DNA from: a virus
Length of the DNA: 39,731 nt
Strand: one strand, 5' to 3'
IMG/VR virus record: IMGVR_UViG_3300020109_002556
Location: 1-39,731 of that record
Shown: one piece after another, positions 8,042 through 17,183 of the stretch
Numbering within the stretch: position 1 is the first letter of the stretch
Layout: every line of letters begins with the position of its first letter
Program-made: the position numbers and the translations under genes
Notes under the pieces: model-generated
Seen by the model: only the letters and a program-made list of their open reading frames with translations
What the model was told of the DNA's origin: nothing
Databases searched by the model: none

Positions 8042-8719
8042 ATGTTTAAGAAACTCATCAAATTAATTGCTGTTACTAGCTTATTATTTTCTGGGCTAAC
8101 TTTAGCAGATAATAAATATTATGTAAAAGCCGGAATAGGAATAAATCATATTCATACAGTTAAATTCAGCAATCATGATTTTGAAGGTAAAATTAGACTT
8201 ACAAATAGCTTTCCATTAATTGAATTCGGAGTAGGCGTTAAATTAAACGAATCAATTAGGACTGAACTACTTTTTGATTATTATTTTCTATTTCATACTA
8301 ATGAAACTTCATTTAATTCGAACAAAGATATTTTTAAAATATTAGTAACAACCAAAGCTGATAGTTTAATGCTTAATGTATATAAAGATGTATTTAAACT
8401 CGGTAAAATAACTCCTTTTATTGGTGGGGGAGTTGGAGTCGCTACATTAAAAGAAGTTGGCAAAGGTTTTGCTCTCTCAGCAGAAGATAGAGTCTATGTC
8501 CCTTTAGCAAAGTCCCAAAAAAAGACATTTTATAAATTTGCTTATAAACTAACTGGCGGTATAGATATAAAAATTAGCGAGACGGCTACGCTAGATGTAA
8601 GCTATAATTATTTTAATCTAGGAAATAATAAAGCCAGAACGATTGGAGGCCTTAAAAATATAGGCAATCGTAATTATGGAGTGCATAATATTACCGCAGG
8701 TTTAAGATTTGCAATATGA
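8042..8719 (+). CDS. Outer-membrane beta-barrel protein
   Basis: A 225-residue protein with a classic signal peptide (lysines, then LIAVTSLLFSGL, cleavage after the LA of TLA), preceded by a good ribosome-binding site (AAAGGA). The mature part alternates strand-like segments (YYVKAGIGINH, FIGGGVGVATL, TLDVSYNYFNLG) and ends in ITAGLRFAI, as in OmpA-like/opacity-type eight-stranded barrels (PF13505 type). These are common surface proteins of Rickettsiales. In a phage late operon it may change the surface of the host, for example blocking superinfection, or be cargo. The final residue is Ile rather than the usual Phe. It overlaps the following gene by four bases. Confidence 0.78.
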   Translation: MFKKLIKLIAVTSLLFSGLTLADNKYYVKAGIGINHIHTVKFSNHDFEGKIRLTNSFPLIEFGVGVKLNESIRTELLFDYYFLFHTNETSFNSNKDIFKILVTTKADSLMLNVYKDVFKLGKITPFIGGGVGVATLKEVGKGFALSAEDRVYVPLAKSQKKTFYKFAYKLTGGIDIKISETATLDVSYNYFNLGNNKARTIGGLKNIGNRNYGVHNITAGLRFAI

Positions 8720-9723
8720 AGTTAAAAGAATTACCAAAAGCTCCTATTCAGATACAACGTGATAATTTACTTATTGAGGTAGAGCAATTAAGAACTGCTT
8801 TACTTCAAAAGGATAATATCATTGCTTCAAGAAATAGTGCTATTACAGAATTACAAAATCAGTTATCCGTTCAAACTAACCTTACAGCTAGAAATAGCAC
8901 AAGTCTTGTAAATACAGAACAAACTTTAAATGCAAGAATTTTAGAGTGTAATACTTTAAATGAGAGAATCGTTGCTAAGGATTTAATTATAACTGAAAAA
9001 CAAAACACTATTACCCAGCTACAAAATCAAATAACTGTAGAGCGTTTGCGTATTCAGGAAAAAGAAGCTCTTATCGTTACCGCTATTTACGAAAAAGATT
9101 TACTTGTAGAGAACCATCAGCAATCCATAACAGAACTCCGAGATCAATTAGAAGTGCAAAAATCGCTTGTGCTTGTAAAAGAAAGCAGCTTAAGAGAGTT
9201 AGAAAATCTTAATCGCAATCAAGATTTATCAATAAGCAAACTTGAAGAAAGGATAAATGCTCTAAATTCCTCTTGCGAGCAACTTGAAACTACCATTCTT
9301 GAGAGAGGGGATATCATTAAAACTCTCGAAGAAAACAACTATAAAAAAGAGTTGGTTATAAAAGAAATGGAAAATATTTTACTCAAGAAAGACTTTATTG
9401 TTCAGGAGTTGGAAAATAAACTAGCAATTTCTGAAATAAAAACTGCTCCCGCTATAAACTCTGAACTACTTTTTTTAAAAGAACAGCTTGCAGATAAAAA
9501 CCTAATTATTGAATTGTTAAAAAGTCAAAAAGCTCCCCTCTCTAAAATTTCCGATAGTAAAATACTGGAATCACTAGATTTAGATAATATCGATCATCAA
9601 CCGATTACGAATACCAACGCCCAAGCAAATTCTCTTTTGCAGTTTGAGAATATGCACATTACCACATCTGTATTATTAAGCGGTGATGTATCTCTTGTAG
9701 AGGAAGAAGAAAGCTTAACCTGA
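8716..9723 (+). CDS. Long coiled-coil protein
   Basis: A 335-residue protein predicted by eye to be almost entirely coiled coil: heptads of Leu and Ile run from residue ~15 to ~275 with repeated blocks such as KDNIIASRNSAITELQNQL and KDLIITEKQNTITQLQNQI, which suggests internal duplication. No signal peptide or membrane segment is visible. The start ATG overlaps the stop of the barrel gene (ATGA), so the two are probably co-expressed. It may be a tail or surface-associated fibrous protein, or an effector-like cargo; no family is recognised. It is the last gene of the plus-strand late block and converges on the minus-strand ejection genes. Confidence 0.7.
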   Translation: MKLKELPKAPIQIQRDNLLIEVEQLRTALLQKDNIIASRNSAITELQNQLSVQTNLTARNSTSLVNTEQTLNARILECNTLNERIVAKDLIITEKQNTITQLQNQITVERLRIQEKEALIVTAIYEKDLLVENHQQSITELRDQLEVQKSLVLVKESSLRELENLNRNQDLSISKLEERINALNSSCEQLETTILERGDIIKTLEENNYKKELVIKEMENILLKKDFIVQELENKLAISEIKTAPAINSELLFLKEQLADKNLIIELLKSQKAPLSKISDSKILESLDLDNIDHQPITNTNAQANSLLQFENMHITTSVLLSGDVSLVEEEESLT

Positions 9724-9726
9724 GTT

Positions 9727-9810
9727 TGCCTATTTTTTAGGCAGTCAATAAAAGCTTAAAAATCCAACCTTTTACCTGCTTAATTCACAAAGTTATCAAG
9801 ACTTTTTGTG
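9727..9810. terminator. Hairpins between convergent late operons
   Basis: Two short inverted repeats lie between the converging stop codons: TGCCTA at 9727-9732 with 9738-9743 (loop of five T), and CACAAA at 9786-9791 with 9805-9810. Neither is followed by a strong T tract on either strand, so this is a weak candidate for bidirectional termination. Confidence 0.35.
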
Positions 9811-9836
9811 GATTACTTCGCCTATAATCTAAACAG

Positions 9837-11621
9837 TTACTCTGCCGCATTATTCATATGTTGTAAGTTTTTACTTAAAGCTACCGCAGAATATCCGGTA
9901 ATTTCTTTTATACGGTGATTTAAAGCGGTAGTAGTTGCAAGATTATTAGGATTCTCTGCTAATTTTAAAGCTAAATCCAAAAACTTCTTATCGGTTAATA
10001 ACCTGCTTGCACCATATCCTGCGCCAAGAAGCTTGGCTGTGGTAATAGGATCATAAAACAATCCAAAAATTGCCGCACTAATCCCACCGGTAGTAGCCGT
10101 CCCTGACGGATTAGGAATATTTTTACTTTTTATAGCCATAGCTTTAGCAACAGTGCCTAATTTCTGTATTTTTTCAAAAGTCTCAGGAGTAAGCTGTTTT
10201 CTAATAGATGCAGTATTTTTATGGTTATTTATTGCCTTAGCAAGAGTATTATAGGATAGACTTTCAGTAGCATCGCTTGTTGCTTTATGACGAAGGATAT
10301 TTTCCAGTCTTTCCCGTTTTGCAACATCTCCATATAATTTATCGGCTTCCTTAAAAGCATCATACCACTCAGGATTAGTTTTGCCATACTCTTTAATATC
10401 CTGCGAAATCGCTTTTTGTATTCTCTTAAGGTGATTTTTAACTCCTGCACCCGTATCCCATTTTATAATTGAATTCAGACTCTTTTTAGTACCAACAAGT
10501 TTATTAACGTCATATTCTTGTAACGGTAACTTTATAGGCCCATACTGACTTATTATTTTTGATGCCGGCTCTATTTCATTTTTAATAGTTTCAAGTGATT
10601 GTAACAGGCTTTTTTCGTCAGGAGAAAGAATAGCCGTATTTATTTTAATATCATCAATAGCCTTTTTAAGATTAATAGGTAATACTTTTGCATCCGCTGG
10701 TAATGAAGTCTCTACTTTATTATATCGACCTGCAATCTGACCTTCTATTTCCGGAGTTCTTGATGGGCCAATTTCATCAAAAATATCACTCAGGACTTTT
10801 TGTGTCTGTTCTTCGGCAAGTAGATACTTATTTTTTAACTTATTACCAAAAATAGGGGCTTTCCCCACATACTGATCGGCTAAGGCGGTTAATTTGGAAT
10901 CGGTAACTGCTGCAGCAGGCAAATCTATGCCTAAATCTCTTGCAGCTCTAGCTGCCTCAATATTCATACTCTTAGGTGTTAATCCCATAAGTTTCATCGG
11001 TATTTTTGCAAGTGTCTCGCGAGGTTTCGTAAAGTTATTTAACAGGCTTTTACTTTTAACAATAGCAGTAGGAGTAGCAAGACTGGATATCAGATCAGCA
11101 TATAATGGGTCAACTCCTGCTTCCTGCATTACTCCCGATCCTGCCCCTATGCTACTGCCCGTTCCTATATCCTTGGCAAATTTGGTTAATAAAGATTTAC
11201 CACCCCCTCCAATTGCACTTCTAGCAGCATTTACTCCGGTACTAGTTGGAAGAGGAAGGCTCGCCGTAGCTCCTCCAAATTCTCCAGCTTTATATAGAAT
11301 ATTCCCTAAACTATCATTCTCCCGAGGCTTCATGGCATCCAAAGACTCAATGCCTTTTTGTGGAATATTTGCCAGTGCAGTACTTTCAGATATAGGAACA
11401 GCCATACCTCCAACCTCCATTACTCCACTACTTGCTTGATCAGCTGCTTCGGACATAGCCGCTCTACTAAAACCTGATAATGCTCCCTTACCGAATTGAC
11501 TAACCCTATCAAGAAAAGATGCTGATTCTTTCCTTGGCCTTACTGGTTTTATTCTTAATCCTTCAAGATTATGCAGGGGTTTTGTTCTTAACCCTTCTAA
11601 AGAACTCATTTCCTTTGCCAT
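9837..11621 (-). CDS. Putative internal virion / DNA ejection protein
   Basis: A 594-residue protein, the last of four minus-strand late genes. The N-terminus is short and basic (LRTKPLHNLEGLRIKPVRPR). Residues ~35-190 are rich in Gly, Ala and Ser (GALSGFSRAAMSEAAD, GTGSSIGAGSG) and the rest is mostly helical. Large glycine/alanine-rich and helical proteins next to tail genes are typical of podovirus pilot proteins that leave the capsid with the DNA and cross the cell envelope. No lytic transglycosylase motif was found. The gene overlaps the end of the upstream gene by 16 bases. The function is inferred from composition and context. Confidence 0.6.
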   Translation of the reverse strand: MAKEMSSLEGLRTKPLHNLEGLRIKPVRPRKESASFLDRVSQFGKGALSGFSRAAMSEAADQASSGVMEVGGMAVPISESTALANIPQKGIESLDAMKPRENDSLGNILYKAGEFGGATASLPLPTSTGVNAARSAIGGGGKSLLTKFAKDIGTGSSIGAGSGVMQEAGVDPLYADLISSLATPTAIVKSKSLLNNFTKPRETLAKIPMKLMGLTPKSMNIEAARAARDLGIDLPAAAVTDSKLTALADQYVGKAPIFGNKLKNKYLLAEEQTQKVLSDIFDEIGPSRTPEIEGQIAGRYNKVETSLPADAKVLPINLKKAIDDIKINTAILSPDEKSLLQSLETIKNEIEPASKIISQYGPIKLPLQEYDVNKLVGTKKSLNSIIKWDTGAGVKNHLKRIQKAISQDIKEYGKTNPEWYDAFKEADKLYGDVAKRERLENILRHKATSDATESLSYNTLAKAINNHKNTASIRKQLTPETFEKIQKLGTVAKAMAIKSKNIPNPSGTATTGGISAAIFGLFYDPITTAKLLGAGYGASRLLTDKKFLDLALKLAENPNNLATTTALNHRIKEITGYSAVALSKNLQHMNNAAE

Positions 11622-12538
11622 CCTCTGTTGTTAATAGCCTCATTTAAATCATCTGAATGTATCAACGTTTCTTCTCCGCTTTGAGGATTAAAAATATGTA
11701 CATATTCTTCAGTTTGTTCCGGTACTTCTCCTTCTATACCTAGCATAGCTCTTAAATCATTAATAACGTTTAAATTTGTTGCCATATCATTATCAGGCGA
11801 TATTGTCGGTATATGTTTAAATTCTTCCTGATTAGTATATTTAAAAGCTTTATTCAATTTCCCGCGTAATACCTCACCTATTGCCCAAATTTTTGCCTGA
11901 TCCGGACTATATTCCTGATTACTGAATTTTGATCGGAAGTTTTTGGCTAAGAGTGATCGCTCCCCTTCAGAGCCAAGGTTCGTAACCGTATTTTCTGCAT
12001 GAGTTAGCATTCCTTTCAACTCTTCTAATGCTTCTTGTTTCTCCTGATCTTTTTCACTTTTTTTAAAATTATCTAGTAAACTTTTACCTGCTCCTTTTTC
12101 CCTTTTGAAGTTATCGAGTAAATTATGATGTCTCTTAGTCTCCGCGAGTTGCCTCTCCTGGAATTTACGATGCCAAGCATTTTCTTCTCTTTTATCGGCT
12201 AAAGCCTGCTCTGCTCTTTGATGCTGCATGATTTGATTAGCCAAACGCTCATTTTCGGCAATAGCTGTATCCTCGCTAGTGTTATAAGCACTAAGCGCCG
12301 GATTCATCGCCCGCCCTATAACTCCTAAATTGTTTTTAAACCCACGCTGTATAGGTTCTTTTGCTAAACCATTACCAAGAGCAAGTAACGCATTATTTAT
12401 TGCTCTATGCTCCTGATCCCTGCTCATCCTTAAATTGCTTCGGGTACTGCTAACTGCTTTTGCTATTCCTTCGTCAAAAGGATTTCTTCTTTCCGGTAAA
12501 GCTTGCACCTGATTTAATATTTCTTCTTCCATAGTCAT
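11606..12538 (-). CDS. Putative internal virion protein with coiled coil
   Basis: A 310-residue, mostly helical protein. A long charged helix occupies residues ~85-170 (NERLANQIMQHQRAEQALAD, EENAWHRKFQERQLAETKRH) and includes a doubled short motif, LLDNFKREKG and LLDNFKKSEK. The C-terminus has the beta-like YVHIFNPQSGEETLI. It sits between two other ejection-type genes, with a 16-bp overlap on one side and two bases of spacing on the other, so the four genes form one operon. No catalytic motif is visible. A second ATG two codons in is equally possible as start because neither has a clear ribosome-binding site. Confidence 0.6.
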   Translation of the reverse strand: MTMEEEILNQVQALPERRNPFDEGIAKAVSSTRSNLRMSRDQEHRAINNALLALGNGLAKEPIQRGFKNNLGVIGRAMNPALSAYNTSEDTAIAENERLANQIMQHQRAEQALADKREENAWHRKFQERQLAETKRHHNLLDNFKREKGAGKSLLDNFKKSEKDQEKQEALEELKGMLTHAENTVTNLGSEGERSLLAKNFRSKFSNQEYSPDQAKIWAIGEVLRGKLNKAFKYTNQEEFKHIPTISPDNDMATNLNVINDLRAMLGIEGEVPEQTEEYVHIFNPQSGEETLIHSDDLNEAINNRGWQRK

Positions 12539-12540
12539 AA

Positions 12541-14487
12541 TTAAATTAAATTTGCATATTTTTTCCAGTAAGACATTTTATCTAATATGTTCTGTATCCT
12601 TGGTTGCAATATGGCTATTCTATCTTTATCTCTATTATAATTACTATAATCCATCCCAAGTTCGCGCATCAGGTCATATCTACCTTGCACCTTGGCTAAT
12701 TCAGCTTGTTGCCTTTTTAGTTGAATATCTCTTTCTTTTAATTTGCTTTCAGCTAAAGCTTTTCTTTTTAGTAACGCCTGCCTATTTTCTTCTGCTATTT
12801 TTAATTCCTTAGCTTTCCTAATCTGAGCTTGCCTATTTTCTTCTGCCATTCTTGACGCTAGACGCGTTGCCTCTTGCTGACGCCTTAGCTCATCTTCTCT
12901 CTTTCTTTGAATCTTAGTATTTTCAAAATCGGCATAATTCTTGATGCCCCCCATATCCTGATTTAGGTTGCTCTCAAGCTCCGTCTCGCTATGACTGACA
13001 GGCACAGTTTGCGCATATTGAGCGAGAGCATGAATATTAGGCCTTAAAGATGGGGTATAAACAGATGGGTTACTACTGACACTGGGATTTGCAAAAATAC
13101 TGCTGATTTCTGGGTTTACATTATATTTGACAATATCAGTACCCGAACCTTGCGGCCATTCCTGATTCCTTTCTTCTTCAAATCGCTCACGTTTTTGATT
13201 TAACTCATCTTGCGTATTTAGCCATTTATCTACTCCGAGCTGGTTCATTCCGCTAATCTTGCCAAGTATATCCTGATATTCGGACAATCCTTGCTGACCT
13301 AAACTATTTAACCGGTTTAAATCATTCGTGTCGCTTTTATTTAAACTGCTCATTCTCCCCCGAAGTACATCCTGCAAGAGATTGTTTCTATTGCCAAAAC
13401 GACTTTTAGCAATTCTATTGATAGCATCCTCGGTTTGTGATAAATGCGACTGCGATCCATAAGTGCCTCTTCGCTCATGATCCATACTGATCCTTGCTTT
13501 TTCAGCTTTTAAAAGACTTTTTGTATCAGCATCAAGCTTATCTGCTTGTGGATTATAAATTGTAGGTAAATCGCCTATAGCTCGCGAGCCGACATTCTCT
13601 CGTCCCATTAACGAGCTATAGAGGTTATCTCTTTCTTCCCTTGAGGAATCATTATAATCATGACTCAAATCCCCTAGCAGGCGATGCGATACCGCTAACT
13701 CTTCCGGCACATTAGCTAGCTGCTGACCACTATAAGTGGGAGTCGGGCTATTATAAAGATTTAGCCCCTTTTCAAGCACTTTAACTGCTGCTGCTTCACC
13801 ATAAGGCCCCATGTTATCAGGATTACCACCGCTATTTACTATATTGTATAACGCCTTCATCTTTTGCTTTGGGGCATTTAATTCTTCGTAAAACTTATTC
13901 TTATCTGCCGAATTGGCTAGATGTGAGTATATATGCTGCTGATTGCCAAATTGCCCTAGCATAGAGTTCAGTCCTGCTCTCTTTGCTTTCTCGGCGTTCC
14001 CAAGTGCATTTAAACTATTGCCAAGTCCGGAATTAAATTCAGAATCAAGGCTCTGTGCATCGTTGCTTAAGGCGTCTATACCAACATCTGATAAATCAAG
14101 CCCCTTATTCAAGTTCTTGACAAACTTATTATAAAAACTCGGTTGTCTAGTATCGGTTCTATCTCCAAACTGCTTACTCATCAGATTCCATCCAGTATTG
14201 CCTACTTGTCTTTGACCTGACCTAAGTATATCCAGTAAAGAGGTTTTCTGCCCTTCATTAAAACCTTGCGGAGTTCTATTAAAAACGCTGTTTGCCTCCA
14301 CCGAGTAAGGAGCAGGAGAATTATTAAACTGCTCTTCCAGCATCCGTTTCTTCTGCGTTAAAGCAGACATCGGAACGCTAGTCTTTCCCCTATATACAGG
14401 TGTCGGGTTAGCTACCATTCGCCCTACATCACGGTTAATTAGGCTAAGTGCCTGTTCCCTTAAGTCATTTAAGTTGTGTGTTTTCAT
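12541..14487 (-). CDS. Putative internal virion protein, large and helical
   Basis: A 648-residue polar protein rich in Asn, Gln, Ser and Leu, with a strongly charged coiled coil near the C-terminus (residues ~525-600, repeats of AEENRQA and RLASRMAEEN type). The start at 14487 has AAGG a few bases upstream. There is no signal peptide or enzymatic motif. Large Asn/Gln-rich proteins of this type are common between the tail and ejection genes of podoviruses, where they are packed inside the capsid. The role is inferred from position in the operon starting at 16009. Confidence 0.6.
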   Translation of the reverse strand: MKTHNLNDLREQALSLINRDVGRMVANPTPVYRGKTSVPMSALTQKKRMLEEQFNNSPAPYSVEANSVFNRTPQGFNEGQKTSLLDILRSGQRQVGNTGWNLMSKQFGDRTDTRQPSFYNKFVKNLNKGLDLSDVGIDALSNDAQSLDSEFNSGLGNSLNALGNAEKAKRAGLNSMLGQFGNQQHIYSHLANSADKNKFYEELNAPKQKMKALYNIVNSGGNPDNMGPYGEAAAVKVLEKGLNLYNSPTPTYSGQQLANVPEELAVSHRLLGDLSHDYNDSSREERDNLYSSLMGRENVGSRAIGDLPTIYNPQADKLDADTKSLLKAEKARISMDHERRGTYGSQSHLSQTEDAINRIAKSRFGNRNNLLQDVLRGRMSSLNKSDTNDLNRLNSLGQQGLSEYQDILGKISGMNQLGVDKWLNTQDELNQKRERFEEERNQEWPQGSGTDIVKYNVNPEISSIFANPSVSSNPSVYTPSLRPNIHALAQYAQTVPVSHSETELESNLNQDMGGIKNYADFENTKIQRKREDELRRQQEATRLASRMAEENRQAQIRKAKELKIAEENRQALLKRKALAESKLKERDIQLKRQQAELAKVQGRYDLMRELGMDYSNYNRDKDRIAILQPRIQNILDKMSYWKKYANLI

Positions 14488-14494
14488 TTTAACC

Positions 14495-16009
14495 TTAACC
14501 CATCAAATAACTTTCCAAAGACTTTGCACGTGGCGGAAGATTTATCCTTCCACCTCTCTTATGCCTGCGGATATTTTTTCTGAAAACATCAAGCTTACGT
14601 GCTCCCGCTGCATTATTACCGTCGCCTAAATCAGATACCGTCGATGCGTCAAATACATATTCGCCGTCGCTAAGCTTTGCATCAATCAAATCATCCTGAC
14701 CGCCGCTCCCGCCGCTTAAATAACCTATAGAGCCTCGCGGGGAATAAATTTCGCCCCTTAAATAAGCATAAGGGTTACGGGCGCTCCCGCCGCCTTTCAT
14801 TCTAAGTGGCCGCCCTTCCTCATCCGTATACTCAAGCCAGCGACCTGTTCTTGCAAACTCCTCAGGTGATACAACTCGCCGATTAATACGACCCATGTTC
14901 TTTATATCTTCTTCCAGCTGCTTGTTTTTCCGCTTTTTTTGTAAATCTTCGCGGGCGGTCTCAAGAGCCTCGTCAGCTTCAATCTCGGCAATAGTCTTAC
15001 GACTTGCGTTTCGATACCTCCTCTCTTCCTCCGCTATTTGCTCGGGACTCTTTGGCTTTTGGCGACCAGCATATTGAGCCGCTACAGTGCCAAGTGTTAG
15101 TAAATTCCCTGGCTGAGTTAGATAGTCTTTGGCGTTATCACCAAACTTTTCTAAAAAACCCCTATTATCTACATAAGGATAGCTAGGATAATAATTTGGA
15201 TATTGCATTTGCGGATATTGTCCATAACCTCTAGGTACTCCTCCCGTTCCTTGCGAAAGTGCAGTCGCAGCGCTAAGACCACCATTTACATAAGGATTAC
15301 TTCCTCCAAGCCCAAAGAAACCACTATTACCACCAGAACTCCCCATGCCTAAAGCAGGTAATATCGCATTAGTACTGCCGTAATTGCTAAGACTAGAGCC
15401 AAGAGCTGTTCCTCCAAGGCTTCTTACTCCCGAGCCAAGAGCAGATGCAAGAGATGGAAGAGCTGCTCCCATACCTGCTCCTTTTAAAGCTCCACTCAAA
15501 GCACTCTTGCCTCTTGCTGCGTGTTGTGCTCCCTGACCAAGTGCGCCGCCGATAATACCGCCTATTCCAGGCGCAATCATGTTACCGATAATTGCTCCTG
15601 CTCCTCCTCCAAGTACACTTTTTATTGCTTTCCACGGGTTTTTGAAGAAACCATATTCACGAAGTCCGGTAGCAGGATTTATCGTACCGCTACCACCTAA
15701 ACTTTTTAATATGTGAGCTTCAATAGGATTAATATGGGCAAGCTCAGTATCGCCATTCCTTCCGTGTCTTCTAATCAGATCAGCAAGTCTTGGTAACTCT
15801 TCCTCTTTGACCGAACCTCCTTCTTTAAAAGAATACTGTGCTCCGTCATTATCGTAAGCATTCCCGTAAGACATATAAGGATCACCATACCCCGCGTCTT
15901 CATAACGAGGATCAGGCATCTGATTATCGCCATCAGAAGCTAAGCTATAAGGTTCGGAGTTGTTATAAGGATAGTTGTAGGTATTTAAATATGGATCATA
16001 ATTTTGCAT
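14495..16009 (-). CDS. Putative internal virion/ejection protein with conserved C-terminal motif
   Basis: A 504-residue protein and the first gene of the minus-strand late operon. The N-terminus is rich in Tyr, Asn and Pro. Residues ~125-245 are Gly/Ala-rich with hydrophobic helices (GAGAIIGNMIAPGIGGIIGG) able to insert in membranes. The C-terminus carries GGQDDLIDAKLSDGEYVFDA then VSDLGDGNNAAGARKLD. A nearly identical 'D-D-x-I-x-A-x-L-S-x-GEYV ... GDGN-x-x-AG-x-x-x-LD' motif is widespread in podovirus proteins thought to be internal virion proteins. The membrane-active middle fits a DNA-injection role. Promoter P3 lies ~40-80 bp upstream of the start. Confidence 0.72.
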   Translation of the reverse strand: MQNYDPYLNTYNYPYNNSEPYSLASDGDNQMPDPRYEDAGYGDPYMSYGNAYDNDGAQYSFKEGGSVKEEELPRLADLIRRHGRNGDTELAHINPIEAHILKSLGGSGTINPATGLREYGFFKNPWKAIKSVLGGGAGAIIGNMIAPGIGGIIGGALGQGAQHAARGKSALSGALKGAGMGAALPSLASALGSGVRSLGGTALGSSLSNYGSTNAILPALGMGSSGGNSGFFGLGGSNPYVNGGLSAATALSQGTGGVPRGYGQYPQMQYPNYYPSYPYVDNRGFLEKFGDNAKDYLTQPGNLLTLGTVAAQYAGRQKPKSPEQIAEEERRYRNASRKTIAEIEADEALETAREDLQKKRKNKQLEEDIKNMGRINRRVVSPEEFARTGRWLEYTDEEGRPLRMKGGGSARNPYAYLRGEIYSPRGSIGYLSGGSGGQDDLIDAKLSDGEYVFDASTVSDLGDGNNAAGARKLDVFRKNIRRHKRGGRINLPPRAKSLESYLMG

Positions 16010-16049
16010 TCTTGCCTCTAGTTATAACAAAAATAAAAGCTTTATTTTT

Positions 16050-16087
16050 ATTATAGCAGAAACAATTCTAATCCATGTTTTTTCGTA
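16050..16087 (-). promoter_or_regulatory. Late promoter P3 (TACGA box plus extended -10)
   Basis: Read on the minus strand, TACGAAAAAACATGG starts at 16087 and TATAAT spans 16055-16050, preceded by TGC (extended -10). The 32-bp spacing is identical to promoters P1 (3025) and P2 (7380). After the -10 the sequence AAAAATAAAG also resembles P1. It drives the four ejection-type genes. Confidence 0.65.
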
Positions 16088-16092
16088 AAAAC

Positions 16093-16119
16093 AAAAAAGG
16101 AGCTAAAAGATTAGCCCCT
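16093..16119 (-). terminator. Intrinsic terminator of the recombination operon
   Basis: On the minus strand AGGGGCTAA (16119-16111) pairs with TTAGCTCCT (16106-16098) through one G-U pair and a 4-base loop, followed by TTTTTTG and further T residues. The pairing is complete only on the minus strand; on the plus strand it has an A-C mismatch. It lies ~80 bp after the bet gene and directly upstream of promoter P3, so it separates early and late transcription. Confidence 0.8.
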
Positions 16120-16201
16120 AAAAACAGGAAAAAAATGAGTAATTGATCGTGTGTTCACGTTAACATATTTTAACAAGCAAATCTAGGTGTATTTTCTAGA
16201 C

Positions 16202-17083
16202 TTACGCTGCCTCCATATCTTGTGAATAGTTATACTGCTTATTAATCCATTCAATACAGGATAGTTGCCTTTCCTCTCCTAAATCGGCAATACTTTCAAC
16301 ACCTGCTTTGCTACACCACTTGTTTATTATATCACTTGATACATTATGCAATTTAATAAGTTCTAGCAACTCTAAAAGTGTTTCGCTTGGTTCTTGGACT
16401 TTTACCTCTTCCTCCTGATGAGATAACACAGAATCAAGCTTGCTACTTATGCTAGCAGATTTTGGTGTTATATTTTTAACTTCCATTTCAAACTCATTAA
16501 AATGCTTGCCCTCCATTTCCTCAGCTGTCGGATGCTGACTGACTATCTCAGGAAAAGCTTTACGTAGTGCTTGCGCCTCAGCACATTTGGCAAGCTGCCC
16601 GTATGGTCTTTTTTGCCACATAGTATTGGGTGCGCGCTCATCTTTTTTAGAAGCATAGTTTTCTAACCAGTATTCTTTAGCGGTAAACTCAACAATAGTA
16701 TTATTTACCAGCTTCTTAACGGTTACCTTGCACCATTTTGGATAGGTAATATCTACGCCACCTAAATTACATGTAACATCTTCGCCAAATTCAGGTTCGC
16801 TTACACCTGCATATTGATTACTACGTGCTGCCTGTATCCTATATAGACCAACACCTGCCATAACCACGTCTTTATATTCGTACCTACCTGTCTGAGCATT
16901 CTTTACACTCATCGGAACAATATGCACAGGCTTTTGCATTGGGTCTAATTTTGCCGCTTTGCAATAATCAAGTACCATCTTTATACTTTCATCTCTTGCA
17001 CCGGTATATAAGCTGTTTTTTAGTGCTGACCATATATGCTGGTCAATTTCATTGCTGGTATTTATTGCTGTTATGTTACTCAT
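16202..17083 (-). CDS. bet: Phage recombination protein Bet (RecT/Red-beta family)
   Basis: A 293-residue single-strand annealing protein. The N-terminal pattern YCKAAKLDPMQKPVHIVPMS, then DVVMAGVGLYRIQAARSNQYAG, the central DVTYPKW-type strand and the conserved WQKRPYGQLAKCAEAQALRK and AFPE segments are characteristic of Bet/RecT proteins (PF03837). These anneal complementary single strands and work with an exonuclease in double-strand-break repair and concatemer formation. The exonuclease partner (YqaJ) lies upstream in the same operon. The C-terminal ~80 residues are acidic and variable, as usual. A good ribosome-binding site (GGAGG) lies inside the preceding 30-codon gene. Confidence 0.92.
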   Translation of the reverse strand: MSNITAINTSNEIDQHIWSALKNSLYTGARDESIKMVLDYCKAAKLDPMQKPVHIVPMSVKNAQTGRYEYKDVVMAGVGLYRIQAARSNQYAGVSEPEFGEDVTCNLGGVDITYPKWCKVTVKKLVNNTIVEFTAKEYWLENYASKKDERAPNTMWQKRPYGQLAKCAEAQALRKAFPEIVSQHPTAEEMEGKHFNEFEMEVKNITPKSASISSKLDSVLSHQEEEVKVQEPSETLLELLELIKLHNVSSDIINKWCSKAGVESIADLGEERQLSCIEWINKQYNYSQDMEAA

Positions 17084-17168
17084 TTTCTTTTATTTCCTCC
17101 TCTTCTATTTTCTTGTTAAAATTTCTATACAAATTCAACACTTCTTTTAATGCGTCAATTATGCTCAT
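17076..17168 (-). CDS. Tiny coupled protein upstream of bet
   Basis: A 30-residue open frame (MSIIDALKEVLNLYRNFNKK followed by a run of acidic residues) that starts behind a strong AGAGGGG ribosome-binding site. Its stop overlaps the first codons of bet. Its 3' part contains the Shine-Dalgarno of bet. It may be a real small helical protein, or mainly a translational coupling device for bet. No homologue is recognised. Confidence 0.45.
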   Translation of the reverse strand: MSIIDALKEVLNLYRNFNKKIEEEEIKENE

Positions 17169-17183
17169 TCCCCTCTTATTACT

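Noticed and set aside
9805-9816. DnaA box between the convergent late operons
   Set aside because: A single one-mismatch match in AT-rich DNA without other origin features is expected by chance.
10894-11439. 181-codon plus-strand open frame
   Set aside because: It lies antisense to a real minus-strand gene in alanine/glycine-rich coding DNA and has no ribosome-binding site or recognisable protein.
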